Below, in pieces: positions 24,712 to 33,612 of a stretch of 64,000 bases of DNA; the first letter of the stretch is position 1, and each line of letters starts with the position of its first letter. This stretch comes from VRUE01 sp963718755 (lineage in GTDB: Bacteria > Actinomycetota > Thermoleophilia > Solirubrobacterales > 70-9). Both the position numbers and the translations under genes were made by a program. Below the pieces are notes generated by a model that saw only the letters and a program-made list of their open reading frames with translations, did no database searches and was not told the DNA's origin. The stretch spans positions 310,001-374,000 of the forward strand of contig OY970376.1 in the NCBI GenBank assembly GCA_963718755.1. Reading direction: 5' to 3'.

Positions 24712-25631
24712 CGGCTGGAACCGGCGCCGAGCCACTCGGCGATGACCCCGCCGATCTCCTCGCCGGCGTCCTCCTGGAGAAAGTGACCGGCGCCCTCGAT
24801 CGCCCGCGGCGCCGGGAAGTTGAGCTGAGAGGCGACCCGCTCGCCGACCGAGAAGGGGAGGATCGGGTCGGAGTCGGCCCAGAGGACCAGGGTCGGCCGC
24901 TCGTCGACCCGCAGCGCATCGGCGACTCGTTTGCCCTCGCTGGCACCGGGCGCATCGGGCTCGGTCGGCAGGATCAGCGGGAAGGCGCGAGCGCCCGCCT
25001 TCGACTCCGGGGTCGGGTAGGGAGCCTCGTAGGCAGCGATCACGTCGTCGCCGGGATCGTCCGCGCAGCCTCCGCGAACCAGCATCCCGATCGGGATGTC
25101 GGCGTTGTCGCGTACGAACTCGCGAAATTTGAGCCAGGCGTCACTCATCCGCTGGTGGCCGGTGAAAGGGCCCGTCTCCATGATCACGATGCGCGAGAAG
25201 CGATCGGGATGCTCGACGGCGAGCCGCAGACCGATCGGTCCGCCCCAGTCGTGGACGACGGCAGTCGCGTTACGCACGTCCAGCTCCTCCAGCAGCGTCG
25301 AGATCAGTTCGACGTGACGGTCGTAGGTGTACCAAGCGACGTCGGTGGGCTTGTCGGAGCGACCGAAGCCGGCGTAGTCGGGGGCGATGCAGCGGTAGCC
25401 GGCATCGCGCACCGGCGGGATCACCTTGCGCCAGAGGAACGACCAGGTGGGCTCACCGTGGAAGAAGACGACGGGGTCCCCCTCCCCCTCGTCGAGATAA
25501 GCGAGGCGCACTCCATTGACCTCGCGGTAGCTCGACTCGAAGGGAAAGTCGGGCAGCCCCTGCAGGCTCTCCTCGGGCGTCCTCGCCACATCGCCGCTCA
25601 CGCGGCGATCATGGCAGCTGGCGCAGGACAT
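24708..25631 (-). CDS. dhmA: Haloalkane dehalogenase
   Basis: A 307-aa alpha/beta hydrolase whose nucleophile is Asp, in VVHDWGGPIGLR, instead of Ser; this is diagnostic of haloalkane dehalogenases. HGEPTWSFLWRK carries the oxyanion and halide-binding residues, and GAGHFLQED carries the catalytic His. The enzyme hydrolyses carbon-halogen bonds of alkyl halides to alcohols. The sequence looks like subfamily HLD-I. The ATG at 25631 is listed. A GTG at about 25601 is an alternative start that would remove MSCASCHDRR. Confidence 0.85.
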   Translation of the reverse strand: MSCASCHDRRVSGDVARTPEESLQGLPDFPFESSYREVNGVRLAYLDEGEGDPVVFFHGEPTWSFLWRKVIPPVRDAGYRCIAPDYAGFGRSDKPTDVAWYTYDRHVELISTLLEELDVRNATAVVHDWGGPIGLRLAVEHPDRFSRIVIMETGPFTGHQRMSDAWLKFREFVRDNADIPIGMLVRGGCADDPGDDVIAAYEAPYPTPESKAGARAFPLILPTEPDAPGASEGKRVADALRVDERPTLVLWADSDPILPFSVGERVASQLNFPAPRAIEGAGHFLQEDAGEEIGGVIAEWLGAGSSR

Positions 25632-25795
25632 CGCGTCCCACGTTCAATCGGGTGTCGCTCCTCAGTGGCGCGAGTTGGTTGCAGACCGTGATCCGGTCGA
25701 AGACAATCGAACCATCCCAATCACCCGCAGGAAACACGCCCAAAACACCGAAGGTCCTGCCGAATCACTCCTCCTCCTGTAACGAAAGGGTTGCT

Positions 25796-26182
25796 ATGAA
25801 TGACGACAGCTTGATCAGCGGCTGGTGGGTTTTCGCCGGTGTGCTGCTCCTGGTCGCCGGTGTGTTGAACATCATCTACGGCATCGCCGCGATCGGTGAC
25901 TCGAAGTTCTTCACCGAGAACGCCACCTACATCCTCAGCGGCCTCAACACCTGGGGCTGGATCATCCTGATCATCGGCGTGCTCGAGCTCGTCGCCGCCT
26001 TCTCGCTCTTCTCCGGCGGGGAATTCGGCCGCTGGTTTGGCATCTTCATCGCCTCGCTGAACGCGATCGGTGCGCTGCTCTCGATCCCCGCTTACCCGTT
26101 CTGGTCGCTGGCGATCTTCGCCCTCGCGATCATCATCATCTACAAGCTGGCCGAGGGCCCGGAGGGCAACCCGGTCTCCTAG
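25796..26182 (+). CDS. DUF7144-type small membrane protein
   Basis: The 128-aa protein has four hydrophobic helices, beginning with SGWWVFAGVLLLVAGVLNIIYG, and a short charged tail. It resembles the DUF7144 family of actinobacterial membrane proteins, whose function is not known. The ATG at 25796 follows GAAAGGG and is preferred to the longer frame. A strong terminator lies 43 bases after the stop. Confidence 0.75.
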   Translation: MNDDSLISGWWVFAGVLLLVAGVLNIIYGIAAIGDSKFFTENATYILSGLNTWGWIILIIGVLELVAAFSLFSGGEFGRWFGIFIASLNAIGALLSIPAYPFWSLAIFALAIIIIYKLAEGPEGNPVS

Positions 26183-26189
26183 CCGGGGC

Positions 26190-27278
26190 TCAGCCGCGCA
26201 GCGGCGAGCCCGATACCTGCTGTGGACGAAGGCCCTGGGTTCCCGGGGCCTTCGTCGTTTCCGCCTCCATCACCGCGAGCGACTCGGGTGCCGCGAGGGT
26301 CGACCAGGGGGCCGGCGTCTGCTCGCGCTCCTCGTAGAGGACATCGACGCCGGCGAGGCGGTCCTGCCAGCCACGCCGGCGCGGGTCGAAGAGGATGCCG
26401 AGAAAGCCCAACCCGAAGGGGATCGCGGCGAGGAAGAGCCCGACCAGCCGCTTCAATGACCTGCGCGGCTTCAGCCCGCGTCCCTCTACCCCCAGCCTGA
26501 TGCCGAAGAAGCGCATGCCCGGCGTCTGCCCGGCCAGCGACCAGAAAGTGACCATGTAGAGGCCGGCGAGTGCGATCCAGGTGGTGCCACCGAGTGCCAG
26601 GGCGAAACCGGAGACGCCATTGCCGGTGCCCGAGAAGAAGGAGCCGATGAGGGCGACGATCGCGGCCAGGCCGGAGAAGACGAGGTTGACGATCAGCAGG
26701 TCGAGCCCAAAGGCGAGCGCCCGGGTCAGCGCCCCGGCCCGTTCGGTTGGCTCGCTGCGACGCTTGCGGAAGGTGACGCCGCGGGCGACCCCCTCGACCA
26801 CGTCATCGAGGCGGCGGGTCGTGTCGCCGATCGTGTGACCGATGTCCTCGATGAAGCCGACGCTCTGGGCGCTGATCGCGGCGCGAATCTCAGGTGCCTC
26901 GGCGATCCGCTCGACCAGCCGCTGCGCCTCGTCACTGGCCAGGAGCCGCCGCCAAACCTCGTCGACCATCTCGCTGTCGAGGGCCTCGACCAGCGCTTGC
27001 TTGACCGTGTCGCTCTCGAGCGCGCCGCGCGCCGCTTCTTCGACCAAGGGCCCCTGAAGCACCCGAGTCAGGGCGCGTTCCACGGCCTCGCTCTCGACGG
27101 CCGCGACCATCGCCTCCTCGGCGGCAACCTCCACGGCCCGGTCGATTCCGGTCGCCTTGCCGACCGAGCGGGCACCGCGCACGCCGGCGCCGAGCAACCT
27201 CACCGAGAGCGGCAGCGGCTTGCCGGCGGGACCTTCGCCGGGCCTCGAATCCTGCTCTGGAGCGGGTCCTTCAGCCAT
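26190..27278 (-). CDS. RDD family membrane protein
   Basis: From the ATG at 27278 the protein is 362 aa. Residues 1-180 are soluble and rich in Ala, Glu and Val, with repeated short helices (SEAVERALTRVLQGPLVEE, SDTVKQALVEALDSEMVDE). The C-terminal half is an RDD domain with three membrane helices and the signature GLDLLIVN, GQTPGMRFFGIRL and RRRGWQDRLAGVDVLY. RDD proteins include Na+/H+ antiporters and uncharacterised proteins. The longer upstream frame is low-complexity and rejected. Confidence 0.8.
   Translation of the reverse strand: MAEGPAPEQDSRPGEGPAGKPLPLSVRLLGAGVRGARSVGKATGIDRAVEVAAEEAMVAAVESEAVERALTRVLQGPLVEEAARGALESDTVKQALVEALDSEMVDEVWRRLLASDEAQRLVERIAEAPEIRAAISAQSVGFIEDIGHTIGDTTRRLDDVVEGVARGVTFRKRRSEPTERAGALTRALAFGLDLLIVNLVFSGLAAIVALIGSFFSGTGNGVSGFALALGGTTWIALAGLYMVTFWSLAGQTPGMRFFGIRLGVEGRGLKPRRSLKRLVGLFLAAIPFGLGFLGILFDPRRRGWQDRLAGVDVLYEEREQTPAPWSTLAAPESLAVMEAETTKAPGTQGLRPQQVSGSPLRG
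26225..26256 (+). terminator. Rho-independent terminator inside the end of the opposing gene
   Basis: Perfect 11-bp arms (26225-26235 GACGAAGGCCC, 26246-26256 GGGCCTTCGTC) with a ten-base loop are followed by GTTT. It would end transcription of the DUF7144-type gene and lies within the last codons of the convergent RDD gene. Confidence 0.75.
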
Positions 27279-27313
27279 GCGGGCGAGTATACGACCGGCT
27301 GGTGGGTGGACCG

Positions 27314-27796
27314 CTACGGCGTTGCTATGCCCAGCACCTCGAGCAAGCGGTCCAGCAGCGCCGCCTGCGCGGGGTTGATCCTGCGGCGCGCCTCCTCCGA
27401 CTCGAACCACTCGGCCCGGTCGACCTCGGGGAACTGGCGCGTGTTGCCTGAGCGGGGCGGCCACTCGAACTCGAAGCTGTTGCTGTCCAGCCTGGCTGGG
27501 TCGAAGTCGCCCTCCGCGGCCCAGGCGTGGACGAGCTTGCCCCCTTTCTGGCGGATCGAGCCGAGCTCGATCAGGTCGGCCGCAGAGAGCGGCGGGGCGG
27601 CAGGCCCCAACTCCTCCCCCAGCTCGCGCAGGGCGCACTGGCGCTTGTCCTCCCCAGGATCCGGTTCCCCCTTCGGGATCGACCAGGCGCCGAGGTCTTT
27701 CTTTGACCAGTAGAGACCGCCTGGGTGGATCAAGAGGACCTCGGGCTCGGCGCGGTTGCGGAAGATGAGGATCCCGGCGCTCTCCTTCCCGGCCAC
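27314..27796 (-). CDS. NUDIX hydrolase
   Basis: A 160-aa protein with the NUDIX box GEPDPGEDKRQCALRELGEELG, which matches GX5EX7REUXEEXGU, and an N-terminal KESAGILIFRNRAEPEVLLIHPGG strand pair as in diadenosine-polyphosphate or RNA-cap type NUDIX proteins. It hydrolyses nucleoside-diphosphate-linked compounds; the exact substrate is unknown. The hydrolase gene upstream on the same strand ends eight bases before its start, suggesting one transcript. Confidence 0.9.
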   Translation of the reverse strand: MAGKESAGILIFRNRAEPEVLLIHPGGLYWSKKDLGAWSIPKGEPDPGEDKRQCALRELGEELGPAAPPLSAADLIELGSIRQKGGKLVHAWAAEGDFDPARLDSNSFEFEWPPRSGNTRQFPEVDRAEWFESEEARRRINPAQAALLDRLLEVLGIATP

Positions 27797-27803
27797 GAGT
27801 GCC

Positions 27804-28736
27804 TCAGGCGACGGCGCGCAGCCGGCTCTTCGCCTGCTGGGCGATCACGGCGGCCCATTCGGAATCGTCGATGTGGACGGGAGCCGTCGTCGCAAGGAAG
27901 TCGGCGAGGGTCGCGGCGAGGCCGTCGGGGTCTTCGAGGTGGGGGAAGTGGGCCGCGCGCGGCAGCGTCTCGAAGCGGCAGTGCGGGATCGCGTCGCTGG
28001 CGGCGCGGCCGTGCTCGATCGGGATCGTCCGGTCCCGCTCCCCCCAGACGATCAAGGTCGCCATGTCACCGAGCAGGTAGAGCCGATCGGCGGCGCTGAC
28101 GTGCTGGCCGTGGACGTCGATCACCGAGCGCAGGGTCTGCAGGAAGGCGCGTCGCGAACCTGGCTCCTGCAACGGGCGCAGCGCCCGCGCGATCGCCTCC
28201 AGGTACACCCCTTTGGAGTTGCCCCGTGCACGCAAGCGCCCGCCGGCAGCGTCGATCGCATCGACCAGCCGGCGCTGCGCCGCAAGGCGCAGCAAGGGCG
28301 AGACGCCGGGCAGCGCGGCGCCGCGCAGCAGCGGGCTCACCTCCCGCCCGAGCCCACCGCTGGAGATCAGCACCAGCCGCTCGGTGCGCTGGGGGAATTG
28401 GTAGAAGAACTGCATCGCGACGCCGCCTCCAAGGGAGTGACCGACGATGGTCGCTCGCTCGACGCCGATCGTGGTCAGCAGGTCACGGATGCTGGCGGCG
28501 TGGGCACCGAGCGAGTAGTCGCCCCGCGGGGTCGCTGAGCCTCCGTGCCCGATCAGGTCCGGGGCGACGACCCGGTAGGAGCCGGCGAGCTTTTCCGCCA
28601 CCGGCTGCCAGTGCCGCGAGGAGTTGATCATGCCGTGGATCAGCACCACGGTCGGCCCGCTGCCGGCGACCCGGTAGATCGCGCGGTGACCGTGCAGGTC
28701 GACCTCGTGGGCCTCGAAGTGGCCAGCCACTTCCAC
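27804..28736 (-). CDS. Alpha/beta hydrolase
   Basis: The 310-aa protein has the oxyanion loop LIHGMINSSRHW, nucleophile elbow GHSLGGG, the acid in WGERDRTIP and the catalytic His in RAAHFPHLEDP. This pattern is close to epoxide hydrolase and meta-cleavage hydrolase relatives, but the cap cannot be assigned. It probably forms an operon with the NUDIX gene that follows after eight bases. Confidence 0.87.
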   Translation of the reverse strand: MEVAGHFEAHEVDLHGHRAIYRVAGSGPTVVLIHGMINSSRHWQPVAEKLAGSYRVVAPDLIGHGGSATPRGDYSLGAHAASIRDLLTTIGVERATIVGHSLGGGVAMQFFYQFPQRTERLVLISSGGLGREVSPLLRGAALPGVSPLLRLAAQRRLVDAIDAAGGRLRARGNSKGVYLEAIARALRPLQEPGSRRAFLQTLRSVIDVHGQHVSAADRLYLLGDMATLIVWGERDRTIPIEHGRAASDAIPHCRFETLPRAAHFPHLEDPDGLAATLADFLATTAPVHIDDSEWAAVIAQQAKSRLRAVA

Positions 28737-28777
28737 GCAGAGACCCTAGCGCCGGTGACGGAGGACTATCCCGGTGC

Positions 28778-29164
28778 TCATGACTGGCCGCCGAGGTGCT
28801 GGGCGGCGCGCTCGCGAGCCTCGGCCTTCCGCTCGAGCGTCATCGCCCCCGGATGGCCGTCGCCTGGCCACGGCGTGAGGATCAGTAGCAGGCGAGCATC
28901 GGACCGGGCCGAGACCGTATGGCGCTCGCCGGGGTCGAACTCGAAGAGATGCCCGGTGCCCGCCGCCACGGTTTCGCCCCCGAGCGCCGTCACGTCGACC
29001 TCGCCGTCGATGACGACCAGTCGCGCCCGCTCGTGCACCTCGTGCTCCTGCAGCTCCTCCCCCGCCGGCAGGTGCAACACGATCGTCCGTGCATCGTCGG
29101 CCGAGGCCAGGATCTGTGGCTGGTGCGGCTCAGCATCGACGGTCTTTAGATCCCAGCTCTGCAT
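28778..29164 (-). CDS. Cupin domain protein
   Basis: From the ATG at 29164 (MQSWDLKTVDAEP) the protein is 128 aa. It has the two cupin motifs in degenerate form: LPAGEELQEHEVHERARLVVIDGEV and a second strand set FDPGERHTVSARSDARLLLI, with His and Glu residues that could bind a metal. Such single cupins often sense or modify small molecules. The longer frame upstream overlaps the divergent substrate-binding protein gene and is rejected. Confidence 0.75.
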   Translation of the reverse strand: MQSWDLKTVDAEPHQPQILASADDARTIVLHLPAGEELQEHEVHERARLVVIDGEVDVTALGGETVAAGTGHLFEFDPGERHTVSARSDARLLLILTPWPGDGHPGAMTLERKAEARERAAQHLGGQS

Positions 29165-29326
29165 CTCCGCCCTCCCTCTTTCCCTAAAACTTTCTGGTCG
29201 CGTCGCTGCGATTGTTGTACCAGGCCTGCCGCTGATGAGCCAGTGCGCGAAGATGCTCGCCGCCATCTCTGGGCCACACCCGGAGGCCAACGCGACGCAC
29301 CGCTCTCCCGAAAGGAACAGCCCCCC

Positions 29327-30493
29327 TTGCGACACAAGACCCGGCTTGCAGCATCGATCGCCCTCACCAGCCTCGCCCTCTTCGTGGCGGGTTGCGGGAA
29401 CTCCAGCTCAGATGAGGGCAGCTCGGACGCGTTCCGGGTCGGTCTCGAGGCGCCGCTGTCCGGCGAACAGTCGGTCCTCGGCGAAGGGATGCTCAAGGGG
29501 GCGGAACTGGCCGCGACGCAGCTCAATGAAGACGGCGGGATCCTCGGCAAGGACGTGGAAGTCGTCGCGATCGACGACGCCGCCGACCCCGCGACGGGCG
29601 TGACGGCCGCGAAGTCCGCAATCGACGCCGGCCTCGATGGCATCGTCGGCCCATACAACTCCGGGGTCGGCATCGAGACCCTGCCGCTCTACATCAAAGC
29701 CGGCCTGGTCCCGATCCGCCTCACCTCGGACGCCTCGACCAACGGCATGGGGTTCACCCTGCAACCGATGACCTACCAGATCGCCCCAGTCGCCTCGCAG
29801 GCCCTGACCCAGTGGCTCGACGCCAAGACGGTCGCGATCGCCTACGACCCCACCCAGAACTACACCGTCTCCGTGTCCAAGAAGCTGAAAGGCTCGCTGG
29901 AGGCGGTCGGCGTCACCGTGACCGCTTACGAGCAGGTGCAGCCCGGCAAGAAGAGCTACGCCGACGTCATCGACAAGCTCGCGGCGGCGAAACCGGATGT
30001 CATCTACGCCGCGGTCTACTTCCCCGAGGGCGGCTTGATCGCCAAGGAAATGCAGCAGGGCAAGGTGGAATCCCAGTGCATCGCCGACTACGCCTCATAC
30101 GACACCGGCTTCGTCGAAACCGCGGGCATCAGCGCCGCGCAGGCCTGTCCGGTGGTCGGCGTGCCGGCGCCCGGGGACTTCTCCGGCGCAGCGGCCAAGG
30201 TCGATGAGTACAACGACGAGTTCGATCAGGATCCCGGCACCTGGAGCCCATACACGTATGACTCGCTGAACTTCCTCGCCGAAGGAGTCAAGAAAGCCGG
30301 CGGTACCAACGCCAAGAAGCTCACCACCGCGCTCAACGGGGTCAAGGACTGGAAGGGATGGACCGGGTCGGTCACGATCGACCCCAGCAACGGCAACCGC
30401 CAGCCCGCCACCGTGGTGATTGTCGAGACGGACGCAGAGGGCCGGCTCCGCGTCGACAAGGACTGGGCGAAAGCGGTCGGCGCCCCGTATTAG
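29327..30493 (+). CDS. LivK-like ABC transporter substrate-binding lipoprotein
   Basis: Read from the TTG at 29327, preceded by GAAAGGA, the 388-aa protein starts with a signal peptide and the lipobox LFVAGC. The rest matches type I periplasmic binding proteins of branched-chain amino acid transporters: FRVGLEAPLSGEQSVLGEGMLKGAELA, then LNEDGGILGKDVEVVAIDD and the GIVGPYNSGV loop. It would bind an amino acid or amide outside the membrane. No permease or ATPase genes lie beside it, so it is an orphan receptor here. It ends four bases inside the convergent MBL gene. Confidence 0.88.
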   Translation: MRHKTRLAASIALTSLALFVAGCGNSSSDEGSSDAFRVGLEAPLSGEQSVLGEGMLKGAELAATQLNEDGGILGKDVEVVAIDDAADPATGVTAAKSAIDAGLDGIVGPYNSGVGIETLPLYIKAGLVPIRLTSDASTNGMGFTLQPMTYQIAPVASQALTQWLDAKTVAIAYDPTQNYTVSVSKKLKGSLEAVGVTVTAYEQVQPGKKSYADVIDKLAAAKPDVIYAAVYFPEGGLIAKEMQQGKVESQCIADYASYDTGFVETAGISAAQACPVVGVPAPGDFSGAAAKVDEYNDEFDQDPGTWSPYTYDSLNFLAEGVKKAGGTNAKKLTTALNGVKDWKGWTGSVTIDPSNGNRQPATVVIVETDAEGRLRVDKDWAKAVGAPY

Positions 30494-31233
30494 GCCAGGC
30501 CGACCGGACCCGGGCGCAGCGCGTCCGGGTCGTGGCCGGGGATGACGCGAGCGCCGGCGTCCCGCAGTACGCGGAGGCGCTCGGCTGAGTCGCGCTGCAC
30601 GGCGTGGTCGTCGGCGAAGGCCGGGAAGCGATGGTCATCGAGGCACGAGGCAAAGTAGGCGACGTCGGCGCCGAGGACCAGGTCCTCGCCGATGCGGACC
30701 GACTGGTGGCCGGGAGTGTGCCCCGGCGTCAGCAACAGCTCGATCGATCCGTCACCGAGAAGGTCCTGATCGCCGTCGACGAGGATCAGCTCGCGCTCGT
30801 CGTCGACATAGTCGCGCGGGAAGAAGAAGTTCCGCTTGATCGAGTCGGGATTGCCGCCGGCTTCCCATTCGCGGCGCTGGACGACAACGGGGATGTTCGA
30901 GGGCAGCAGCGAGAGGCCACCCGCGTGGTCCCAGTGCAGGTGGGTGAGGACGATCTTGGTGATCGTCTCCGGGTCGACCTGCTCATGTATGGGCTGGTCG
31001 AGCTCGAAGGAGAAGAGGCGCATCGTCTCCGCGCCGTCGTAGAACGTCGAAGCGTCACCACAGATACCGGGGTGCAGGCCGGTGTCGATCAGGATCCGCT
31101 CGCTGTCGGTCTCGACCAGGTAGGCGGGGACCGGGAAGCGGATGCTCTTCTCGGGATCCTCGCCCTGGCGCCAGATGGCCGCCGAAGCGGTCATCCAGCC
31201 TACGTTCAGCATCTCGACCTTCACCAATAGCAT
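30490..31233 (-). CDS. MBL-fold hydrolase, N-acyl homoserine lactonase-like
   Basis: The 247-aa protein has the metallo-beta-lactamase motif THLHWDHAGG, a later GHTPGHQSV, and GADVAYFAS and IPGHDPD metal ligands. The order and length resemble AttM/AiiA-like lactonases, which open the lactone ring of acyl-homoserine lactones, though many relatives act on other lactones. Start ATG 31233 (MLLVKVEML) or ATG 31212 is possible. With the first choice the divergent M14 peptidase gene would begin only seven bases away, so one of the two starts may be wrong. Confidence 0.8.
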   Translation of the reverse strand: MLLVKVEMLNVGWMTASAAIWRQGEDPEKSIRFPVPAYLVETDSERILIDTGLHPGICGDASTFYDGAETMRLFSFELDQPIHEQVDPETITKIVLTHLHWDHAGGLSLLPSNIPVVVQRREWEAGGNPDSIKRNFFFPRDYVDDERELILVDGDQDLLGDGSIELLLTPGHTPGHQSVRIGEDLVLGADVAYFASCLDDHRFPAFADDHAVQRDSAERLRVLRDAGARVIPGHDPDALRPGPVGLA

Positions 31234-31240
31234 TCTGCCG

Positions 31241-32035
31241 GTGACCGAGCTCACGCGCTCGTGGCGTCCTCCGCCCCTACATGTCTTCGGTCTCGCCGCC
31301 TGCGCCTGCATGATCGCCGCCACAGCGTTCGGAGCCCTCGTCGAGCTGGTCTCCGCGGGTGAGCGAACAGTGGTCGGGCACTCGGTCCGCGGCCGTCCGA
31401 TCACCGCCACCCTGAAGGGTGACCCAAGCGCTCCAGCGCGGGTCCTGGTGGTCGGCTGTGTTCACGGCAACGAGGCAGCGGGAATGCGAGTCGCGCGAAG
31501 GCTGATCGCCGGTGCCCCGGCCCGAAACGCGGCGCTCTGGGTGGTTCCGTCGCTCAACCCCGACGGCGTGGCAGCAAACACGCGTGGCAATGCCCGCGGC
31601 GTCGACCTCAACCGCAACTTCCCCTTCGACTGGCAGCCGTTGGACGGGCTCGAATACTCCGGGCGACAACCCCTCTCCGAGCCGGAGTCGCGCACGGCCC
31701 GGCGCCTGATCCTGCGGATCAAGCCCGACATCACGATCTGGTTTCACCAGCCCTTCGACCTCGTCGATCGCTCGGGCGGGGATCCGATGGTCGAGCGCCG
31801 CTTCTCGCAGCTGGTCGGCCTGCCGCTGATTCGCCTGCGCCGCTATCCCGGCAGCGCCTCGAGCTGGCAGAACCACGCGCTGCCCAAGAGCACCGCGTTC
31901 GTCGTCGAGCTGCCGGCTACGGTGAGCGGCGATCTGGTCGGGCGCGCCACGAAGGCGGTGCGAGCCCTTGCAAACGAGTACGGCAGCCCCCGCGTCGATG
32001 GCGCAACCGCAGTGAGCTCAGCCGCCGGCGCCTGA
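31241..32035 (+). CDS. M14 family zinc carboxypeptidase, murein-peptide amidase-like
   Basis: From the GTG at 31241 the protein is 264 aa with an N-terminal hydrophobic segment (LHVFGLAACACMIAATAFGAL), so it is probably exported. The zinc motif HGNE, the substrate-binding stretch NPDGVAANTRGNARGVDLNRNFP, the second His in FHQP and the catalytic Glu in VVELPA are all present. Short M14 members of this type trim peptidoglycan peptides, as MpaA does. It converges with the next gene, overlapping it by 18 bases. Confidence 0.8.
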   Translation: MTELTRSWRPPPLHVFGLAACACMIAATAFGALVELVSAGERTVVGHSVRGRPITATLKGDPSAPARVLVVGCVHGNEAAGMRVARRLIAGAPARNAALWVVPSLNPDGVAANTRGNARGVDLNRNFPFDWQPLDGLEYSGRQPLSEPESRTARRLILRIKPDITIWFHQPFDLVDRSGGDPMVERRFSQLVGLPLIRLRRYPGSASSWQNHALPKSTAFVVELPATVSGDLVGRATKAVRALANEYGSPRVDGATAVSSAAGA

Positions 32036-32539
32036 CTCGTGCGCGTCGAGCTGGACGATCGGGATCGTCCGGTTCGCCTTCGCCGCTTCGCGACGGTACG
32101 CGGCGTAGGGGGCGAAGACACGATCGGCGAGCGCCCAGAGCCTTTCCCGCTCCACTGCGTCGCCTACCACCGTCGCCCGCATCGGGATACCGCCGAAGCT
32201 GACGTCGGGGTGAGCCTGAAGGTTGTGGAACCACGCGGGATGTTCTGGGAGGCCAAGCTTCGAGGCGACGATTGTGACCCGGTCGCCGTCGTGGAAGTAG
32301 ATGACCACGTTGCGCCTCAGCTCACCGCTCTTTGCGCCTCGTGTTTCGAGCAGCGCGGTGGGCATGACCAGGCCCAGCCCGAGCCGACCGCGGGTCGCCC
32401 GCATCAGATACGGATCGACCCTCCAAACGATGTGAACCGACATGAATCTTCCCAGCCGGGTGTTGGCAAGTGACGCGTAGACGCGGCTGAACAGGCTGGG
32501 TGATCGATTGGGGTCGACGTACCTGAGCCGAGCGGGCAT
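32018..32539 (-). CDS. Nitroreductase-fold deazaflavin-dependent oxidoreductase
   Basis: From the ATG at 32539 (MPARLRYVDPNRS) the 173-aa protein matches the Ddn / split beta-barrel family that uses cofactor F420: LLETRGAKSGELRRNVVIYFHDGDRVTIVASKLGLPEHPAWFHNLQAHPDV is the diagnostic stretch. The family reduces quinones, nitro compounds or enoates. The frame is open further upstream, but the extension has no family similarity. An F420-using enzyme fits an actinobacterial host. Confidence 0.85.
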   Translation of the reverse strand: MPARLRYVDPNRSPSLFSRVYASLANTRLGRFMSVHIVWRVDPYLMRATRGRLGLGLVMPTALLETRGAKSGELRRNVVIYFHDGDRVTIVASKLGLPEHPAWFHNLQAHPDVSFGGIPMRATVVGDAVERERLWALADRVFAPYAAYRREAAKANRTIPIVQLDAHESGAGG

Positions 32540-32615
32540 CGCAGCAGCTTCCCAGGTACCCGAGCCCGTCGGGAGCGAGGGTGAGATGCGGCGGTGGATC
32601 TCGGGCCAGCTCGTC

Positions 32616-33440
32616 CTATCCGACGTTGATCCGCTGCAACGGCTGGGTGCTGGGCCCCGAGTCTCCAGCCACCTGTCCAAGCTCGGCCCGGCGAAGAGCC
32701 GCCTCCCATACCGCATCCTGCTCACGCCAGCGAGCCTCGAGTCGTTGTCGCTGACGGTGCCGCCTGAGGCGGACATAGGCATAGCCAAGGATGACGCCAA
32801 GCACGAGGATGACCAACAGCAGCGGCAGGGCATAGGAGCTCGTGGACGAACCATCACCCGAGTCCGTGAACGGTGCAGCGGCCGCCGTGGGCGCAGAGTC
32901 GATGTCGCCGCCTTGGGGCGGTGCGGAGTGAGCTACCGCATCTGCGGCGCCGACCCCGACATCGATGGTCTGGGACGCCGTCGTCGTTGCCGTCGGTTGC
33001 TCCGTTTGCTTTCCGTTGCCCGCCCGAGGCGTACTCGCGGGCTCCTCGAACGTCGATGGGGACGGAGACGAGGTCTGGGGCGAGGTCGACGGTTCCGGCT
33101 CGTAGGACCCACCTGATTCGGGGCTGTAGGAGGGCGCTTCGTTCTTCGGCTCGGCCTTGCTGGGAACCACGCCGCTCCCGACCGAGCTTCCGTGCTGCAG
33201 CGGCGCGGCGCCGCCGCTGGAAGCCCCTCCGCCAGAGCCCTGCGGGGACCATTCCGTCGAAGGCGGCGCGGTAGGTTGCGCTGAGTCGCCCGAAGGCTCG
33301 ACAGCCGCGCCACCCGGCGCAGACCCGCTACTGGATTCGTCACCCGCCGCAAACGCACCCGCCGGTGCGGCAACGAGCAGGACAAGCGCGGCGGCGATCA
33401 TCGAAAGCACAAAAGAACTGCGGCAATTGAGCTTGTTCAT
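32616..33440 (-). CDS. Exported Ser/Pro/Gly-rich membrane-anchored protein
   Basis: The 274-aa protein has a signal peptide (SFVLSMIAAALVLLVAAPAGAFA), a long low-complexity extracellular stretch rich in Ser, Pro, Gly, Glu and Thr, one membrane helix (ALPLLLVILVLGVILGYAYV) and a short basic cytoplasmic tail. It looks like a surface stalk or wall-spanning protein. No enzyme domain is seen. It is divergent from the repeat protein gene, with a 172-base gap between them. Confidence 0.7.
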   Translation of the reverse strand: MNKLNCRSSFVLSMIAAALVLLVAAPAGAFAAGDESSSGSAPGGAAVEPSGDSAQPTAPPSTEWSPQGSGGGASSGGAAPLQHGSSVGSGVVPSKAEPKNEAPSYSPESGGSYEPEPSTSPQTSSPSPSTFEEPASTPRAGNGKQTEQPTATTTASQTIDVGVGAADAVAHSAPPQGGDIDSAPTAAAAPFTDSGDGSSTSSYALPLLLVILVLGVILGYAYVRLRRHRQRQRLEARWREQDAVWEAALRRAELGQVAGDSGPSTQPLQRINVG

Positions 33441-33612
33441 CTCCCGGCTCGCTCCGTCAGGGTGAAGTGGATGGACGAATTAATGGGGTCAATGGACGGA
33501 TAGTCTAAGTTGGGGCCGAATTTTGCCACGAAAAAGACGCTGAGAGCGAGAAAAGCTTGACCTGGGGAGCTGAAAAGGCAGTTGAGGTCACAATCGGGAG
33601 GGTTGGCTGAAG

